Positions 17,324-27,441 are shown, counted from the stretch's first letter. The stretch is DNA of 64,000 nucleotides from Psychrobacter sp. NG254 (GCF_015277735.1 NZ_JADHDA010000006.1:1-64000); one strand, 5' to 3'. Made by a program: numbers and translations. Notes: generated from the letters alone by a model not told the origin.

Positions 17324-18223
17324 TCAATGACTGCCTATCAATATCTGTTTATCAGCATTGGTCTTGGTCAGCTCTAGGTTCTGAATGAATCGACCTTCGA
17401 CATCAGTGATAGTGATTTGCCAGTCGTCTATTAAAACGCTCTCGCCTTCTAGATCGCCTACGTAGCCGAGCGCTTGCATGACCAAACCGCCCATCGTATC
17501 GACATCGGTGTCGTCGAAACGACTGCCAAGCTCGTCATTACAGTCTTCAATCACAGTAGAGGCTTGAACACGCCATGTATTGGGCTTATCAGGATCCGCA
17601 ACGATATTATTGATGTCACTGTCTTCATCAAAATCATCATGCTCATCGACGATGTCACCGACGATTTCTTCTAACAAATCTTCCATGGTGACCACACCGC
17701 CGAAATTACCAAATTCATCAACAACAATGGCCATGTGCACTTGCGTCCGCTGTAATGAACGCAGCAAGGTATCAGAGCGTGCAGTCTCACTGATATAGAG
17801 TGGCTGACGCACCAAGTCTTTTAGACGTTGACTGTCGATTCTGTCTTCTTGGTTACGCACCATATGAACCAAGATAGGAATCAGGTCTTTGGCCAATAAT
17901 ATGCCAATAACGGCATCATCATCTTGACTGTCAAAAACAGGGTAGCGTGAGTGCGTGGTCTCAAGAATGATGTCCATCACTTCAGCAAGGCTAGTACTTT
18001 CATGGATACCAATCACTTGCGGGCGTGGCGTCATGATTTCGCGCACTTGGGTTGCTGGTAGATCGAGTACGCCTTCTAGCATATCAACCGTATCAGGCTC
18101 TAGGAACTGGCGCGAGTCTTGTACCAGACGAATCAATTCGTCACGGGTTTCGGGGGCGGTCGATAGCCAGCGTTTTAAGCCGCGCATCGACCAACTACTC
18201 GGGCTGGGAGTGTCGTCAGACAT
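17324..18223 (-). CDS. corC: CorC/HlyC-type CBS-domain transporter-associated protein
   Basis: Cytosolic protein linked to magnesium/cobalt homeostasis. The conserved N-terminal region covers about residues 15-60. Two CBS domains follow, starting from the family hallmark IMTPRPQV. The C-terminal CorC_HlyC FAD-like domain covers about 215-295. The motif FGNFGGVVTMEDLLEEIVG marks the second CBS domain. The reading frame is open to a TTG at 18256, but the ATG at 18223 gives MSDDTPS, matching the usual CorC start, so I use it. The protein is 299 residues, a normal length. It has no transmembrane segment, so it is the short CorC form rather than CorB/YtfL. It is followed by lnt. Confidence 0.92.
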   Translation of the reverse strand: MSDDTPSPSSWSMRGLKRWLSTAPETRDELIRLVQDSRQFLEPDTVDMLEGVLDLPATQVREIMTPRPQVIGIHESTSLAEVMDIILETTHSRYPVFDSQDDDAVIGILLAKDLIPILVHMVRNQEDRIDSQRLKDLVRQPLYISETARSDTLLRSLQRTQVHMAIVVDEFGNFGGVVTMEDLLEEIVGDIVDEHDDFDEDSDINNIVADPDKPNTWRVQASTVIEDCNDELGSRFDDTDVDTMGGLVMQALGYVGDLEGESVLIDDWQITITDVEGRFIQNLELTKTNADKQILIGSH

Positions 18224-18496
18224 GTGGTGTGATTTAACCTCTTTAGTGAATGGCAATTAAAATAACGTTTAAACAAACGACTGGCATATAGATGGGGATA
18301 AACATACCAAATAAAACAGGAAAAACCTCATTCAGGGACTGTCACATAGTCAATAAGCAATCAACAAGCCAGTATAAATTAGCTTCACTTTATCGCAAGG
18401 CTCCCCGACATTCAACGATAAATTCACTCAAATTGTATTGTCAGTGTGTTATAAACTTTGCTATGGTCAAAGCCTTTATTTATCAAAACAAATCTT

Positions 18497-19819
18497 ATGT
18501 CGCTACGTTCTCTGTTTTCTCGCTTACTATCGTCGCGCTCACGCAGCCGTCTTGAACACAGCCGTGTCCCAAATAGCAGTCTACCAAGCCATGACGTAGA
18601 GAACACAACATCAGATAGCAAACAGCCAGAACCCACGTGGCGACATCATCTTTTGCAACTCTTTATCGCCGTCACGCTAGTGCTATCAGCAATATGGTTG
18701 CTGTTGGCCATTTGGTACCAGTATGGCATACGTTCGGCGGTAACTTGGCTGGCCACCATCGCAATTATTGGGATATTGGCGGCGCTGGTGAGTACGCGGT
18801 GTTGGAACGCGCTCAAAAAAATACTGCTTACTCAATCGACATCTAACAAACAGATTGCTCATAAGGAGGTCGCAACCAAACGGCTCATTGGCTTATATGC
18901 AGCTATTTGGCTGTTGGGTGTGGGGTCGTTCTTTTCTATCGAACCCAAACAACAGCGTGATTGGATGCCTGAGGTCGATCAGCGAGTCTCTTATGAACGC
19001 GATGCGACCAACCCTGATTTGATTACCTTGACCAATGTCCGTGATTTTGATTGGCAGACCGACGAAGAGGCAACCGAGCACTGGAATACGCGTACGATTG
19101 ATTTGTCCAAACTTTCAGGCATCGATGTGACCAATTCTTATTGGATGGGGCCATTGATTGCTCATACGTTGGTCAGTTTTCGATTTGAAGATGACAGACC
19201 ACTTGCCTTCTCATTTGAGATTCGTAAAGAAAATGGCGAATCGTTCTCAGCGCTTGCTGGATTCTTTAGACGTTATGAGCTGAGCCTGATTGCCGCAGAA
19301 GAGCGCGATATTATTTATACTCGTAGCAACGCGCGCGGCGAGCAAGTTTATCTCTTCCCAATCAGTAATTTACAGCAGAATGAAGTGAGAACGTTGTTTG
19401 AATCTTACCTGACTGCAGCCGATGATCTAAATGACAAACCTGCTTGGTACAATACGTTAACGAGCAACTGTACCAATATCATCTTTTATATGGCACGTAT
19501 CGTCAGTGGCGATCGGTTGCCGTGGGATTATCGAATCTGGGTCTCTGGTTGGCTACCAAACTATCTATACGATGTCGGTATGTTGGATGCCGCGCCAGAA
19601 AAAGACCATCAGCCTTGGTCGATGGATACATGGTACGAGCGCACTCATATCAATCCAAAATCCAAAGGTTTTGACAATCAAGCACATCAATCTGCCACTC
19701 TCAATAGCCGTGAATTCTCGCAGCAGATTCGTCAAGGCATTCCGATACCGCTATTGGCTGACTCTCAAGATAGCGCGGAAGCTAATGCTAAGTCTATGGC
19801 TCATGCCTCTGACCTCTGA
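18497..19819 (+). CDS. DUF4105 (Lnb-type) membrane-anchored protein
   Basis: About 440 residues. An Arg/Ser-rich N-terminus is followed by two or three transmembrane segments (roughly residues 50-90 and 130-150) and a large periplasmic domain. The DUF4105 hallmark is WYNTLTSNCTNI with a conserved Cys, preceded by a segment with the HTLVSFRF His. The Cys and His suggest a papain-like or transglutaminase-like fold, but activity is unproven. The frame is open to a TTG at 18458; the ATG at 18497 (MSLRSLF) is the better start, although neither has a clear Shine-Dalgarno sequence. The 3' end runs into three tandem CTCTGAC heptamers (19807-19827), the second of which supplies the TGA stop. Confidence 0.85.
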   Translation: MSLRSLFSRLLSSRSRSRLEHSRVPNSSLPSHDVENTTSDSKQPEPTWRHHLLQLFIAVTLVLSAIWLLLAIWYQYGIRSAVTWLATIAIIGILAALVSTRCWNALKKILLTQSTSNKQIAHKEVATKRLIGLYAAIWLLGVGSFFSIEPKQQRDWMPEVDQRVSYERDATNPDLITLTNVRDFDWQTDEEATEHWNTRTIDLSKLSGIDVTNSYWMGPLIAHTLVSFRFEDDRPLAFSFEIRKENGESFSALAGFFRRYELSLIAAEERDIIYTRSNARGEQVYLFPISNLQQNEVRTLFESYLTAADDLNDKPAWYNTLTSNCTNIIFYMARIVSGDRLPWDYRIWVSGWLPNYLYDVGMLDAAPEKDHQPWSMDTWYERTHINPKSKGFDNQAHQSATLNSREFSQQIRQGIPIPLLADSQDSAEANAKSMAHASDL

Positions 19820-19827
19820 CCTCTGAC
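19807..19827 (+). repeat. Three tandem CTCTGAC heptamers over a stop codon
   Basis: CTCTGAC occurs three times head to tail at 19807-19827. The DUF4105 stop TGA (19817-19819) lies in the middle unit, so gain or loss of a unit would shift the frame and change the C-terminus slightly. Confidence 0.8.
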
Positions 19828-19889
19828 TAAGCATCATTTAGCAACTACTGAGAATCATCTATCGGCTACACAGAATTGATGCAGGTTGG

Positions 19890-20534
19890 CTAAGGCTTAA
19901 CCCAATTAACCACACGATCTTCCATCGCTTCATCAGACATGCCAATTTCAGAAACGCAGCGCCCTGCGACGCCTACATTGACCGCACGCATTTGTTGCTG
20001 CGTGACCACTGTATCTTGAGTTAGCAACAGATGCCAACTTGGCAAGTTTTGTCCTTTATACAAACGCTTATAAGCGCAGTGCGATGGTAGCCACATCATG
20101 TTGGGCAAGTTGTCCATCGTCAGTTGAATACAATCTGGCACGTGCTCTTGGCGCGTTGCATATTGGCTACAATATCCTGTCGCACAGTCCATTAGCTGGC
20201 AAGTCACATCCGTATATTCGACCAGCTCTTCATCCACATCGCCATTCTCATCTTCGTCGATGTATTTAATCAAGCAGCAACTACCGCAGCCATCGCACAA
20301 CGCTTCCCATTCATTATGATTCAATTCTGCCAATGCAAATCGCGACCAAAACTGCGGGCGTAGTGTCTCGACATCAGCCGTGCTGTTGCTGGCACTAGCA
20401 CTAGCACTGGCATCAGTACTGTCAGGAAACAAAGATACTGATGCTGATAGTGATGACGACGACTTCGCATCAGAATCATGAGCCGAATACAAGCCTGATT
20501 GATCATCACTTTTGTTTAACAAATTTATAGTCAT
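19890..20534 (-). CDS. ycgN: YcgN/UPF0260 family cysteine-cluster protein
   Basis: The core from about residue 65 carries the YkgJ/YcgN cysteine cluster CDGCGSCC followed by further cysteines (VTCQLMDC, GYCSQY, PDC), a likely metal or Fe-S site. The family motif WLPSHCAYKRL is present. The function of UPF0260 is not established. At 214 residues it is about 60 longer than E. coli YcgN (about 150). The extra length is an N-terminal extension of Ser, Ala and Asp, probably disordered. It faces the DUF4105 gene convergently, 70 nt apart, with no obvious terminator between them. Confidence 0.88.
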   Translation of the reverse strand: MTINLLNKSDDQSGLYSAHDSDAKSSSSLSASVSLFPDSTDASASASASNSTADVETLRPQFWSRFALAELNHNEWEALCDGCGSCCLIKYIDEDENGDVDEELVEYTDVTCQLMDCATGYCSQYATRQEHVPDCIQLTMDNLPNMMWLPSHCAYKRLYKGQNLPSWHLLLTQDTVVTQQQMRAVNVGVAGRCVSEIGMSDEAMEDRVVNWVKP

Positions 20535-20679
20535 AGCGTCACAGTAGCATTTTGATAAAGAGCGTTACAGTATTATAGCTGTTTTTGCTTGATATGGGCG
20601 TTAAGGTAGTAACAGTCAGAAAAACGAACCCTCACAACGATGAATAAATAAAACTTACAACATAAAAAAGGACAATAAT

Positions 20680-21417
20680 ATGTCAATTAAGACTTTTGAA
20701 TTAATCAGTACTACCGAAAATAACGTTCAGCTTATCAGCTACGTAGCGCTACCAGAAAATGCATCAGATGAGACGCCAGTGCCAGGCATTTTAGTGGCTC
20801 CAGAATGGTGGGGCGTGGTCGATCATCCAAAATCAGTCGTTGAGCGTTTGGCAGAAGCAGGTTATGCTGCCGTTGCGATGGATGTCTATGGTGAAGGTAA
20901 ATTGACCACCGATGCCGCGCAAGCCAACATGTGGATGGAGCAAGTGCTTGCTGATCAAGATATGCTGATGGCACGTTGCCGTTTGATTCTCAATGACTTC
21001 AGTGATCAACTAGCTGTGGATGGTGACAATTTAGCAGCGATTGGTTATTGCTTCGGCGGTAAAATCGTCCTAGATATGGCACGTGAAGGCATGCCATTAA
21101 AAGCAGTTGCTACGTTCCATGGTAATCCATCACCAAAACAACCAGCAGACAAAAACTTCACGGCCAAAGTATTGGTCGCCCATGGTCGTGATGACTCGAT
21201 GGTCTCAATGGATGCTATCGAAGGTCTAAAATCAGAGCTAGATGCCGCCGATGTGGATTACACTATCGATGTCTATGACCACGCCAAACATGGCTTTACC
21301 AACCCACATGCTGATGAGCGTGCTGCCAAAAATGAAGTCGATCTTGGCTACAATGAAGCCGCTGCCAAACAAAGCTGGGAAAACATGCTTGAGTTTATGA
21401 AAGTAAACTTGGCATAA
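20680..21417 (+). CDS. Dienelactone hydrolase family protein
   Basis: A 245-residue alpha/beta hydrolase with Cys as nucleophile: Cys124 in GYCFGGK, Asp171 in HGRDD and His204 in AKHGF. This closely matches the Pseudomonas dienelactone hydrolase triad (Cys123, Asp171, His202). The motif PEWWGV (41-46) is typical of the family. Classic members open dienelactone in chloroaromatic breakdown. No catabolic genes surround this one, so a general hydrolase role is more likely. AAGGAC precedes the ATG, and a terminator follows. Confidence 0.9.
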   Translation: MSIKTFELISTTENNVQLISYVALPENASDETPVPGILVAPEWWGVVDHPKSVVERLAEAGYAAVAMDVYGEGKLTTDAAQANMWMEQVLADQDMLMARCRLILNDFSDQLAVDGDNLAAIGYCFGGKIVLDMAREGMPLKAVATFHGNPSPKQPADKNFTAKVLVAHGRDDSMVSMDAIEGLKSELDAADVDYTIDVYDHAKHGFTNPHADERAAKNEVDLGYNEAAAKQSWENMLEFMKVNLA

Positions 21418-21482
21418 GTTACCATAACAGAGAATCTCGAAGACTTTCTGTACGGACTCAAAGCAAGATAATAAATGAAAGA

Positions 21483-21525
21483 AAATAAAAGGGCTGCTTA
21501 GTATTTAAGCGGCCCTTTTATTTTG
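21483..21525 (+). terminator. Intrinsic terminator of the dienelactone hydrolase gene
   Basis: An imperfect stem of AAAATAAAAGGGC with GCCCTTTTATTTT, extended inward by GCTTA/TAAGC past one T-G pair, ending in a T-rich tract. It lies 65 nt after the stop. Confidence 0.8.
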
Positions 21526-21646
21526 TCTGGCTTTTCTGTGCTACAAGATAAGTATCAATGGCTTTTTATAAGAGTCGCAAGGATAGTCTTGTACTTCTGA
21601 GTAAATCGCGTCATTATCATTTTATTATATGCTGGATTGAGTAACG

Positions 21647-24600
21647 GTGATGTTATATCTATTGGTAACCCAATTGGGTTGGCTGGCTTTTACGATTTTG
21701 TTAATCGTTGTAGTCGGACTATACACTCGGATCAATCGGAAAATTTGGCAACTGCGCCGCGATGTGACCGACCTACAGACCAAACTTGAGCAGCAAAAAG
21801 ATAGTAACCGTCACTTGGCTAACAAGAGCCTTGATACTAGTGATGAGGCTACTGAAAAGCGTATCACTAATAATGCAGCTTTCAATACAGAAGAGTCAGC
21901 AACCGCTACGTGGCCACCATTACCGCCAACGGTTCCTTCTACCTCAGACCTAACAGCAAACTTGACAGAAACGCCTGTATCCAACACTGCTGATAACACA
22001 TCTTTAGATAATAAAACTTTAGACAATTCAAATTTAATCAAAAATAAAACGCCCATCACATCTATTCAACCGGATGAGCGCTCGCTACCTATCGTCACCT
22101 CGCTATTCCACTCTGTTAAAAACTGGTTTTTCGGTGGAAATTTAGTGGTGCGAGTCGGCGTGTTGGTACTGCTAGTCGGCGTGGTATTACTGCTGCGCTT
22201 ACTCAGTGAATATATCGAGATTTCGATTGCATCAAAACTCATAGCGGTCGGTATCACAGGGTTAGCATTGGCAGCGCTTGGATTAAAGCTGACCGCAAAA
22301 CGTTTCTCCTATGGGATTACTTTACAAGGCGCAGGTCTAGCTATTGCGTACTTGAGCACCTTTTTTGCATACAGCATTTATGAAATCATTCCGAGTTTAC
22401 CGAGCTTTATCGGGCTTGGGTTATTGTCCGCTATTACCATTGCGCTCGCCGTCCGTCAGAACGCTTTCCCTTTAGCCTTACTGTCATTATCCGGCGGTTT
22501 CTTTGCGCCGATCTTGACCAGTGAAGACACTGGCAGCTTGGTCGCTTTGTTCAGCTATTATCTATTACTAAACGTCACCATTGCCATTATTGGTCATTAC
22601 CGCCCATGGAAAATATTGAATTTATTCGGTGTGACGGTAACCTTTGGCTTGGCCTACTACTGGGGCATCAGTGAGAATTTAACCGCCATCATTGAGACAC
22701 AGCGTTGGTCATTGGTGTTGCTCGTTGCTTTACATTTAATGTTGTATCTCTTTGTCGTGATTCGCTATGCACAACAAATCATTGCCTATAACACGCTCAA
22801 TGAAAAAGACCTCAGCCATACCGATAGCGCAAATGACATAGAGCATTTAAACGAAGTCCATGTGGGCAATAGCACGTATCTATTTCCCATTGATACTGGC
22901 TTACTATTTTCAGTACCCCTACTGGCTTTCGGCTTATTTTCTGCTCTATTAGAGGATATTCCTCATGCCTTGACTATCGTTAGTGCGGTTTTAGGCGCGA
23001 TTTATCTTGGGCTAGGCTGGCTATTTATCCAACGTAGCCAGCGATATGCCTTAATCAATGAGGGCATGTTGGCGTTAGGGTTTGGATTTTTGGCTTTAGT
23101 GATTCCGTTGGCACTCGATGCAGAGTGGATTGCCTTTGGCTGGTCGGTACAAGGATTGGCCTTAGCATGGTTTGGACGACGCTCACTGCGCGCGTGGTCG
23201 GTATTTTTCGGTGTGTTATTGCAGCTCATCAGTGTCGTCATGTTGATGGCTACCATCGTATTCTCTAGCAATGACTATCCAATTTTAGCCTTGAGTATTT
23301 CAGCCATTGCTTATCTAGCCACCGTATTTATCTTGCGCGCTAGCAACTCGCCAGCGATGTTGAACGACCAATTGGATGCCGACTTAAATGCAAACTCAGA
23401 CAGTCATTTAGCACATGCTAAAGAAAAAAACACCACATCAGACTCAATCACGACATACGCCAGTGCATTGGGTATCAGTGACCAAGCCGCGCAGCAGTGG
23501 CTGACTTCGGTCAATAGCCAAAGCAAAGTGTTTGGCCTCGTTTGGCGCAGCCCTAGATTGATATGGTGTCTGACCTTGACGGCTGTGGTATGGATGCTGC
23601 AAGTCCTAGTACTTGATTTGAGTCACTGGTTTGAGATTTGGCAGCTCGATACGATGACGATTGCATTGGCTGCACTGGTGAGTCTTGCTATCTATTGGAG
23701 TATCAACCGCTATCAGCCATGGGCAGAAACCAAACAGCTAAGTCATGGGTTGCTATTATTGTTTTATCTGATGCTAGTACTACAATTACCACAGAAGTTT
23801 GAGCTGAATCTATTATGGTCATCAGCAGAATGGCTGGTGTTTGCCAGTTTACTCATTGGTTGGCTCACGGTTGGACAACTGTGGTTAAAGGTCTGGCACG
23901 ACGATGCCAATCTATCGCGCTATGATGGTACGAGTTGGCTGGGCGCTGGCATTTTAGTCATTGCGGCGGTGGCACATTATGGTCTGCCCGCCTCTGCTGG
24001 CGTGATGGCTATTTTGAGTCCAACCATTTTAATACTAGCAGGATTGTGGTGTGGTTATCGTTATGGCAACTATCGTCAGACAGACACATCAATCAGTGAA
24101 ACTTCAGCGCATGGATTGCTGTACTGGTTTGATTGGCAACAGGCATTATTAAGCTGCACCACTATCTTTGCACCGATTGCTTTAGTGTGGGTTGTTCTTA
24201 CTAATTGGTCTTACGATGGTGTAATTTGGGACATGTCATATTTCCCAATACTGAATTTATATGACATGACCTCAGGGTTAGCGCTATTGGTTGGCTTTAG
24301 TATTTATTACCTGAATCAGCAGTATCATAACGAGCAGCCAAGCCAAGAAAGCACAGTAATTAAAAAGAATATCCAGAAAATTTTCACTACTAATAATTTA
24401 TTGATTATTTTAGGTCTTATTAGCTTTTGGCTGATATCCAGCATACTTATCAGAACGCTCCATGCCTTTATTGACACACCATTATGGAACAGTGCTCAGG
24501 GCGGCGCATGGCAAAGCGAGCAAGTGCAGACTGGACTGACCATGTTGTGGACGCTCCTTGCCTTGGTCGCCACTATCATCGCTAGCCGCTACTGGCAGCG

Positions 24601-24787
24601 CGCTCTTTGGTTTATGGGTATTGGGCTGTTAGGCGTCGTCGTCCTTAAACTGGTGTTAGTCGATTTGTCACAGACTGAAGCGATTTGGCGAGTCATATCT
24701 TTCCTTGGCGCAGGTAGTTTGATTCTGCTCATTGGTTATTTGGCACCACTACCACCCTCGCACGATGAAATAACGGATAAGACCTAA
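21647..24787 (+). CDS. DUF2339 large multi-pass membrane protein
   Basis: 1046 residues. An N-terminal membrane anchor (about 5-25) and a short coiled segment are followed by a polar, Thr/Asn/Asp-rich linker to about residue 150. After that come roughly 24-28 hydrophobic segments to the C-terminus. The segment WFFGGNLVVRVGVLVL (161-176) opening the membrane domain and the RWSL/QLDT layout fit DUF2339. The function of the family is unknown; envelope or glycan-related roles have been suggested without firm proof. A polar loop interrupts the membrane domain near residues 560-620. It is monocistronic, 143 nt before rbgA/ylqF. Confidence 0.88.
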   Translation: MMLYLLVTQLGWLAFTILLIVVVGLYTRINRKIWQLRRDVTDLQTKLEQQKDSNRHLANKSLDTSDEATEKRITNNAAFNTEESATATWPPLPPTVPSTSDLTANLTETPVSNTADNTSLDNKTLDNSNLIKNKTPITSIQPDERSLPIVTSLFHSVKNWFFGGNLVVRVGVLVLLVGVVLLLRLLSEYIEISIASKLIAVGITGLALAALGLKLTAKRFSYGITLQGAGLAIAYLSTFFAYSIYEIIPSLPSFIGLGLLSAITIALAVRQNAFPLALLSLSGGFFAPILTSEDTGSLVALFSYYLLLNVTIAIIGHYRPWKILNLFGVTVTFGLAYYWGISENLTAIIETQRWSLVLLVALHLMLYLFVVIRYAQQIIAYNTLNEKDLSHTDSANDIEHLNEVHVGNSTYLFPIDTGLLFSVPLLAFGLFSALLEDIPHALTIVSAVLGAIYLGLGWLFIQRSQRYALINEGMLALGFGFLALVIPLALDAEWIAFGWSVQGLALAWFGRRSLRAWSVFFGVLLQLISVVMLMATIVFSSNDYPILALSISAIAYLATVFILRASNSPAMLNDQLDADLNANSDSHLAHAKEKNTTSDSITTYASALGISDQAAQQWLTSVNSQSKVFGLVWRSPRLIWCLTLTAVVWMLQVLVLDLSHWFEIWQLDTMTIALAALVSLAIYWSINRYQPWAETKQLSHGLLLLFYLMLVLQLPQKFELNLLWSSAEWLVFASLLIGWLTVGQLWLKVWHDDANLSRYDGTSWLGAGILVIAAVAHYGLPASAGVMAILSPTILILAGLWCGYRYGNYRQTDTSISETSAHGLLYWFDWQQALLSCTTIFAPIALVWVVLTNWSYDGVIWDMSYFPILNLYDMTSGLALLVGFSIYYLNQQYHNEQPSQESTVIKKNIQKIFTTNNLLIILGLISFWLISSILIRTLHAFIDTPLWNSAQGGAWQSEQVQTGLTMLWTLLALVATIIASRYWQRALWFMGIGLLGVVVLKLVLVDLSQTEAIWRVISFLGAGSLILLIGYLAPLPPSHDEITDKT

Positions 24788-24930
24788 TCATGACCTGACC
24801 ACGACCTCACATGATGGTTAAGTGAAATTGTGGCGTGAGCAATGTGGTTCTGTAGTAAACTGAGCACCATTAGAAAGTAAACGTTGATTGTTTTACTTTT
24901 AGCATTTTTTATAAAAGGTTATGAAAGCAG

Positions 24931-25887
24931 ATGGATAAGAGAGCAAGTATTCAGTGGTTCCCTGGGCATATGAACAAAGCCCGTAACGAAATCAAAGAAA
25001 TCATGCCACAGATGGATTTGGTCATCGAGGTCATCGATGCGCGCATTCCTTATAGTAGTGAAAACCCAATGGTCGCGGCATTGCGTGGCGAAAAACCTGT
25101 CATCAAAATCCTGAACAAAGCTGATCTTGCCGATCCAGAGTTGACCCAAATATGGATGGATTATCTCGAGCAACAAAGCGGTGTCAGAGCCATTGCTTGC
25201 GATACTGAGAAGGCCAACGATGTAAAACGCATCATCGCCATCTGCAAACAACTCGTTCCTAATAAAGTCGGTACGGGTCGTCAAATCAAAGCCATGATTA
25301 TGGGTATTCCAAACGTTGGTAAATCAACATTGATTAACACCTTAGCAGGGCGCGCTGTCGCAAGAACAGGTGATGAACCTGCCGTGACCAAATCGCAGCA
25401 GCTGATCAAGCTGGACGATGACATCATGCTCTATGACACGCCTGGTATGCTATGGCCAAAAGTTGAAAACGAAAACTCTGGCTATCGTCTCGCAGCGACT
25501 GGCGGTATTCGTGATACGGCTTTTGACTTCGCGGATGTAGCCAGTTACACCGCTGAGTACTTAATGCATGCTTATCCTGAGCTGCTAAAAAACCGTTATA
25601 AAATTGAAGAATTACCAAAGACCGATTGGCAGTTTTTTGAAGTGGCTGGACGTAATCGCGGCTGTGTACGTTCGGGCAATCAAGTCGATACATACCGCAT
25701 GTCTGAGATTCTAGTTAATGAGCTGCGTAGCGCTAAAATCGGACGTATTACGCTTGAGACACCAGCCATGACGGAAGCTGAAGAAATCGTGGTCGCCAAA
25801 CAGCGTGTCACAGCTGAAGAAAAGAAAAAGGCCAAAGAAGAAGAGAAACGCTTACGTCGTTTGAAAACGCGGAAGAATCGTAAGTAA
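24931..25887 (+). CDS. ylqF: Ribosome biogenesis GTPase YlqF/RbgA
   Basis: A circularly permuted GTPase: G4 (NKAD, residues 62-65) comes before G1 (GIPNVGKS, 125-132) and G3 (DTPG, 169-172). The N-terminal WFPGHM motif (9-14) is the family hallmark. It is known to act in late assembly of the 50S subunit. The C-terminus is a very basic helix (RRLKTRKNRK) suited to rRNA contact. At 318 residues it is slightly longer than Bacillus RbgA (282), because of this tail. It ends near a GTAG-headed palindrome (25909-25927). Confidence 0.94.
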   Translation: MDKRASIQWFPGHMNKARNEIKEIMPQMDLVIEVIDARIPYSSENPMVAALRGEKPVIKILNKADLADPELTQIWMDYLEQQSGVRAIACDTEKANDVKRIIAICKQLVPNKVGTGRQIKAMIMGIPNVGKSTLINTLAGRAVARTGDEPAVTKSQQLIKLDDDIMLYDTPGMLWPKVENENSGYRLAATGGIRDTAFDFADVASYTAEYLMHAYPELLKNRYKIEELPKTDWQFFEVAGRNRGCVRSGNQVDTYRMSEILVNELRSAKIGRITLETPAMTEAEEIVVAKQRVTAEEKKKAKEEEKRLRRLKTRKNRK

Positions 25888-25908
25888 AACGTTCACTAAG
25901 ATATTTCG

Positions 25909-25927
25909 TAGGGTGCGCCTAGCGCAC
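25909..25927 (+). repeat. REP-like palindrome GTAG + GGTGCGC/GCGCACC
   Basis: The tetranucleotide GTAG is followed immediately by a foldback GGTGCGC-CTA-GCGCACC. GTAG heading a GC-rich palindrome is the known form of REP elements mobilised by RAYT (TnpA-REP) transposases. A T-rich tail further on (TGTTGTATTTTT) means it may also act as the rbgA terminator. Only one copy is seen in the window. Confidence 0.55.
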
Positions 25928-26129
25928 CTGTTGTATTTTTCTTAAACACCTCTCACACACCTAAAAACATGCTTAGATTTACTTGGCAAACAACAGAGTC
26001 AATTGCCATTTTATCCAATAATATCTACAACAAAGCTCACCTATCTGCATCTTGTATCAATCACATTACACCCCATAAATAACCATAACTTCAAACTTTA
26101 TATCCCTGTTTAATTTACAAGGAATACAC

Positions 26130-27371
26130 TTGCCTACTCAATTTTCTCAATCACCTACTGCTCTTGACTCCTTCGCCCCACGCCTTCTCGATTGGTTTGC
26201 TGAAAACGGTCGCCATGATTTGCCATGGCAACAGCACCAGACCGACACACCCAATCCTTATATCGTTTGGTTGTCCGAAGTCATGCTACAGCAAACGCAA
26301 GTGACCACTGTGCTGCCCTACTTTGCACGGTTTATGGCATCGTTTCCGACAGTGCAGGATTTGGCAGCAGCAGATTGGGATACTGTAGCGGAGCATTGGG
26401 CAGGACTGGGCTATTATGCACGCGCGCGTAATCTGCATAAAGGTGCCAAGCAGTTGGTTGAAGTCATCGATGAAACGGGCGAGTTTCCGCAGACACTCGC
26501 AGGATGGGAAGCGATTTCAGGGGTCGGGCCATCGACCGCTGGCGCTATTATGGCAATGGGCTTGCACCATTATGGCGTCATCTGCGATGGTAACGTCAAA
26601 CGAGTTATCACCCGTTGGGCGGCAATTGACGGTGACATTACCAAGTCTGCTACGACTAAAGATCTGTGGGCACTGGCGGAACGATTAACACCGACAGAAA
26701 ACTCAGGACTATTTGCGCAAGCCATGATGGATATGGGCGCAACTTTATGTACCCGTAGCAAACCTGCCTGCCTATTATGCCCATTGAAAGAAGATTGCCT
26801 AGCGCATGCGCAAGGACGCGAGACTGATTATCCAGTCAAAGCAAAAAAGCAGCCCAAACCCAGTAAGTTTAGTAATGCGTTATTGGTTAAAGATGCTAGT
26901 GGCAACATTCTATGGCTACAGCGTCCTGATAATGGTATTTGGGGTGGACTATGGAGCTTACCATTGCAGTTCGTAGAGAAAATTGAGGGTAAAGCTGTTG
27001 GCAGCACTGCGAAAAAAACAGACGCTAACGATGATAGACCGTCAGATATGACAAATGACGTACGTAGTAATGAAAAAGTATATGAGGCAGAATTTACCAC
27101 CGCTGAGCAAATCATCAATGAGTGGCTGACAAAAAATAAATTAGTAACAGCGCCTATCAGCAAGACTTTGCTCGATGAAGCACCTATTAAGCACTCTCTG
27201 ACGCATTTTCATTGGTATTTGACCCCGCAATCAGTGACGTTAAATACCAAGCAAACTGCCGAAATCACCAAAGCACTGCAGGCTGCCGATATTAATATTA
27301 ACTGGTTAAATGCTGACGATGCTCAAGCAAAACTTGGATTGCCACGAGCGATGGTTAAAATTTTAGAATAA
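26130..27371 (+). CDS. mutY: A/G-specific adenine DNA glycosylase
   Basis: Removes adenine mispaired with 8-oxoguanine in base-excision repair. The catalytic Glu50 is in WLSEVMLQQTQV, and Asp153 is in CDGNVKRV after the helix-hairpin-helix GVGPSTAGAI (131-140). The [4Fe-4S] cluster is Cys207, Cys214, Cys217 and Cys223 (C-x6-C-x2-C-x5-C). The C-terminal NUDIX-like 8-oxoG recognition domain spans about 240-410 and includes a polar insertion near 290-320. The start is TTG at 26130, supported by AAGGA 5-10 nt upstream; no ATG is near. The gene ends at terminator 27442-27477. Confidence 0.96.
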   Translation: MPTQFSQSPTALDSFAPRLLDWFAENGRHDLPWQQHQTDTPNPYIVWLSEVMLQQTQVTTVLPYFARFMASFPTVQDLAAADWDTVAEHWAGLGYYARARNLHKGAKQLVEVIDETGEFPQTLAGWEAISGVGPSTAGAIMAMGLHHYGVICDGNVKRVITRWAAIDGDITKSATTKDLWALAERLTPTENSGLFAQAMMDMGATLCTRSKPACLLCPLKEDCLAHAQGRETDYPVKAKKQPKPSKFSNALLVKDASGNILWLQRPDNGIWGGLWSLPLQFVEKIEGKAVGSTAKKTDANDDRPSDMTNDVRSNEKVYEAEFTTAEQIINEWLTKNKLVTAPISKTLLDEAPIKHSLTHFHWYLTPQSVTLNTKQTAEITKALQAADININWLNADDAQAKLGLPRAMVKILE

Positions 27372-27441
27372 TCATACAATCGATGCCTCCACACCAATCA
27401 TGGTCAGACCAATTGCTTAAAGCTAACCTCGTCTGCCATAA

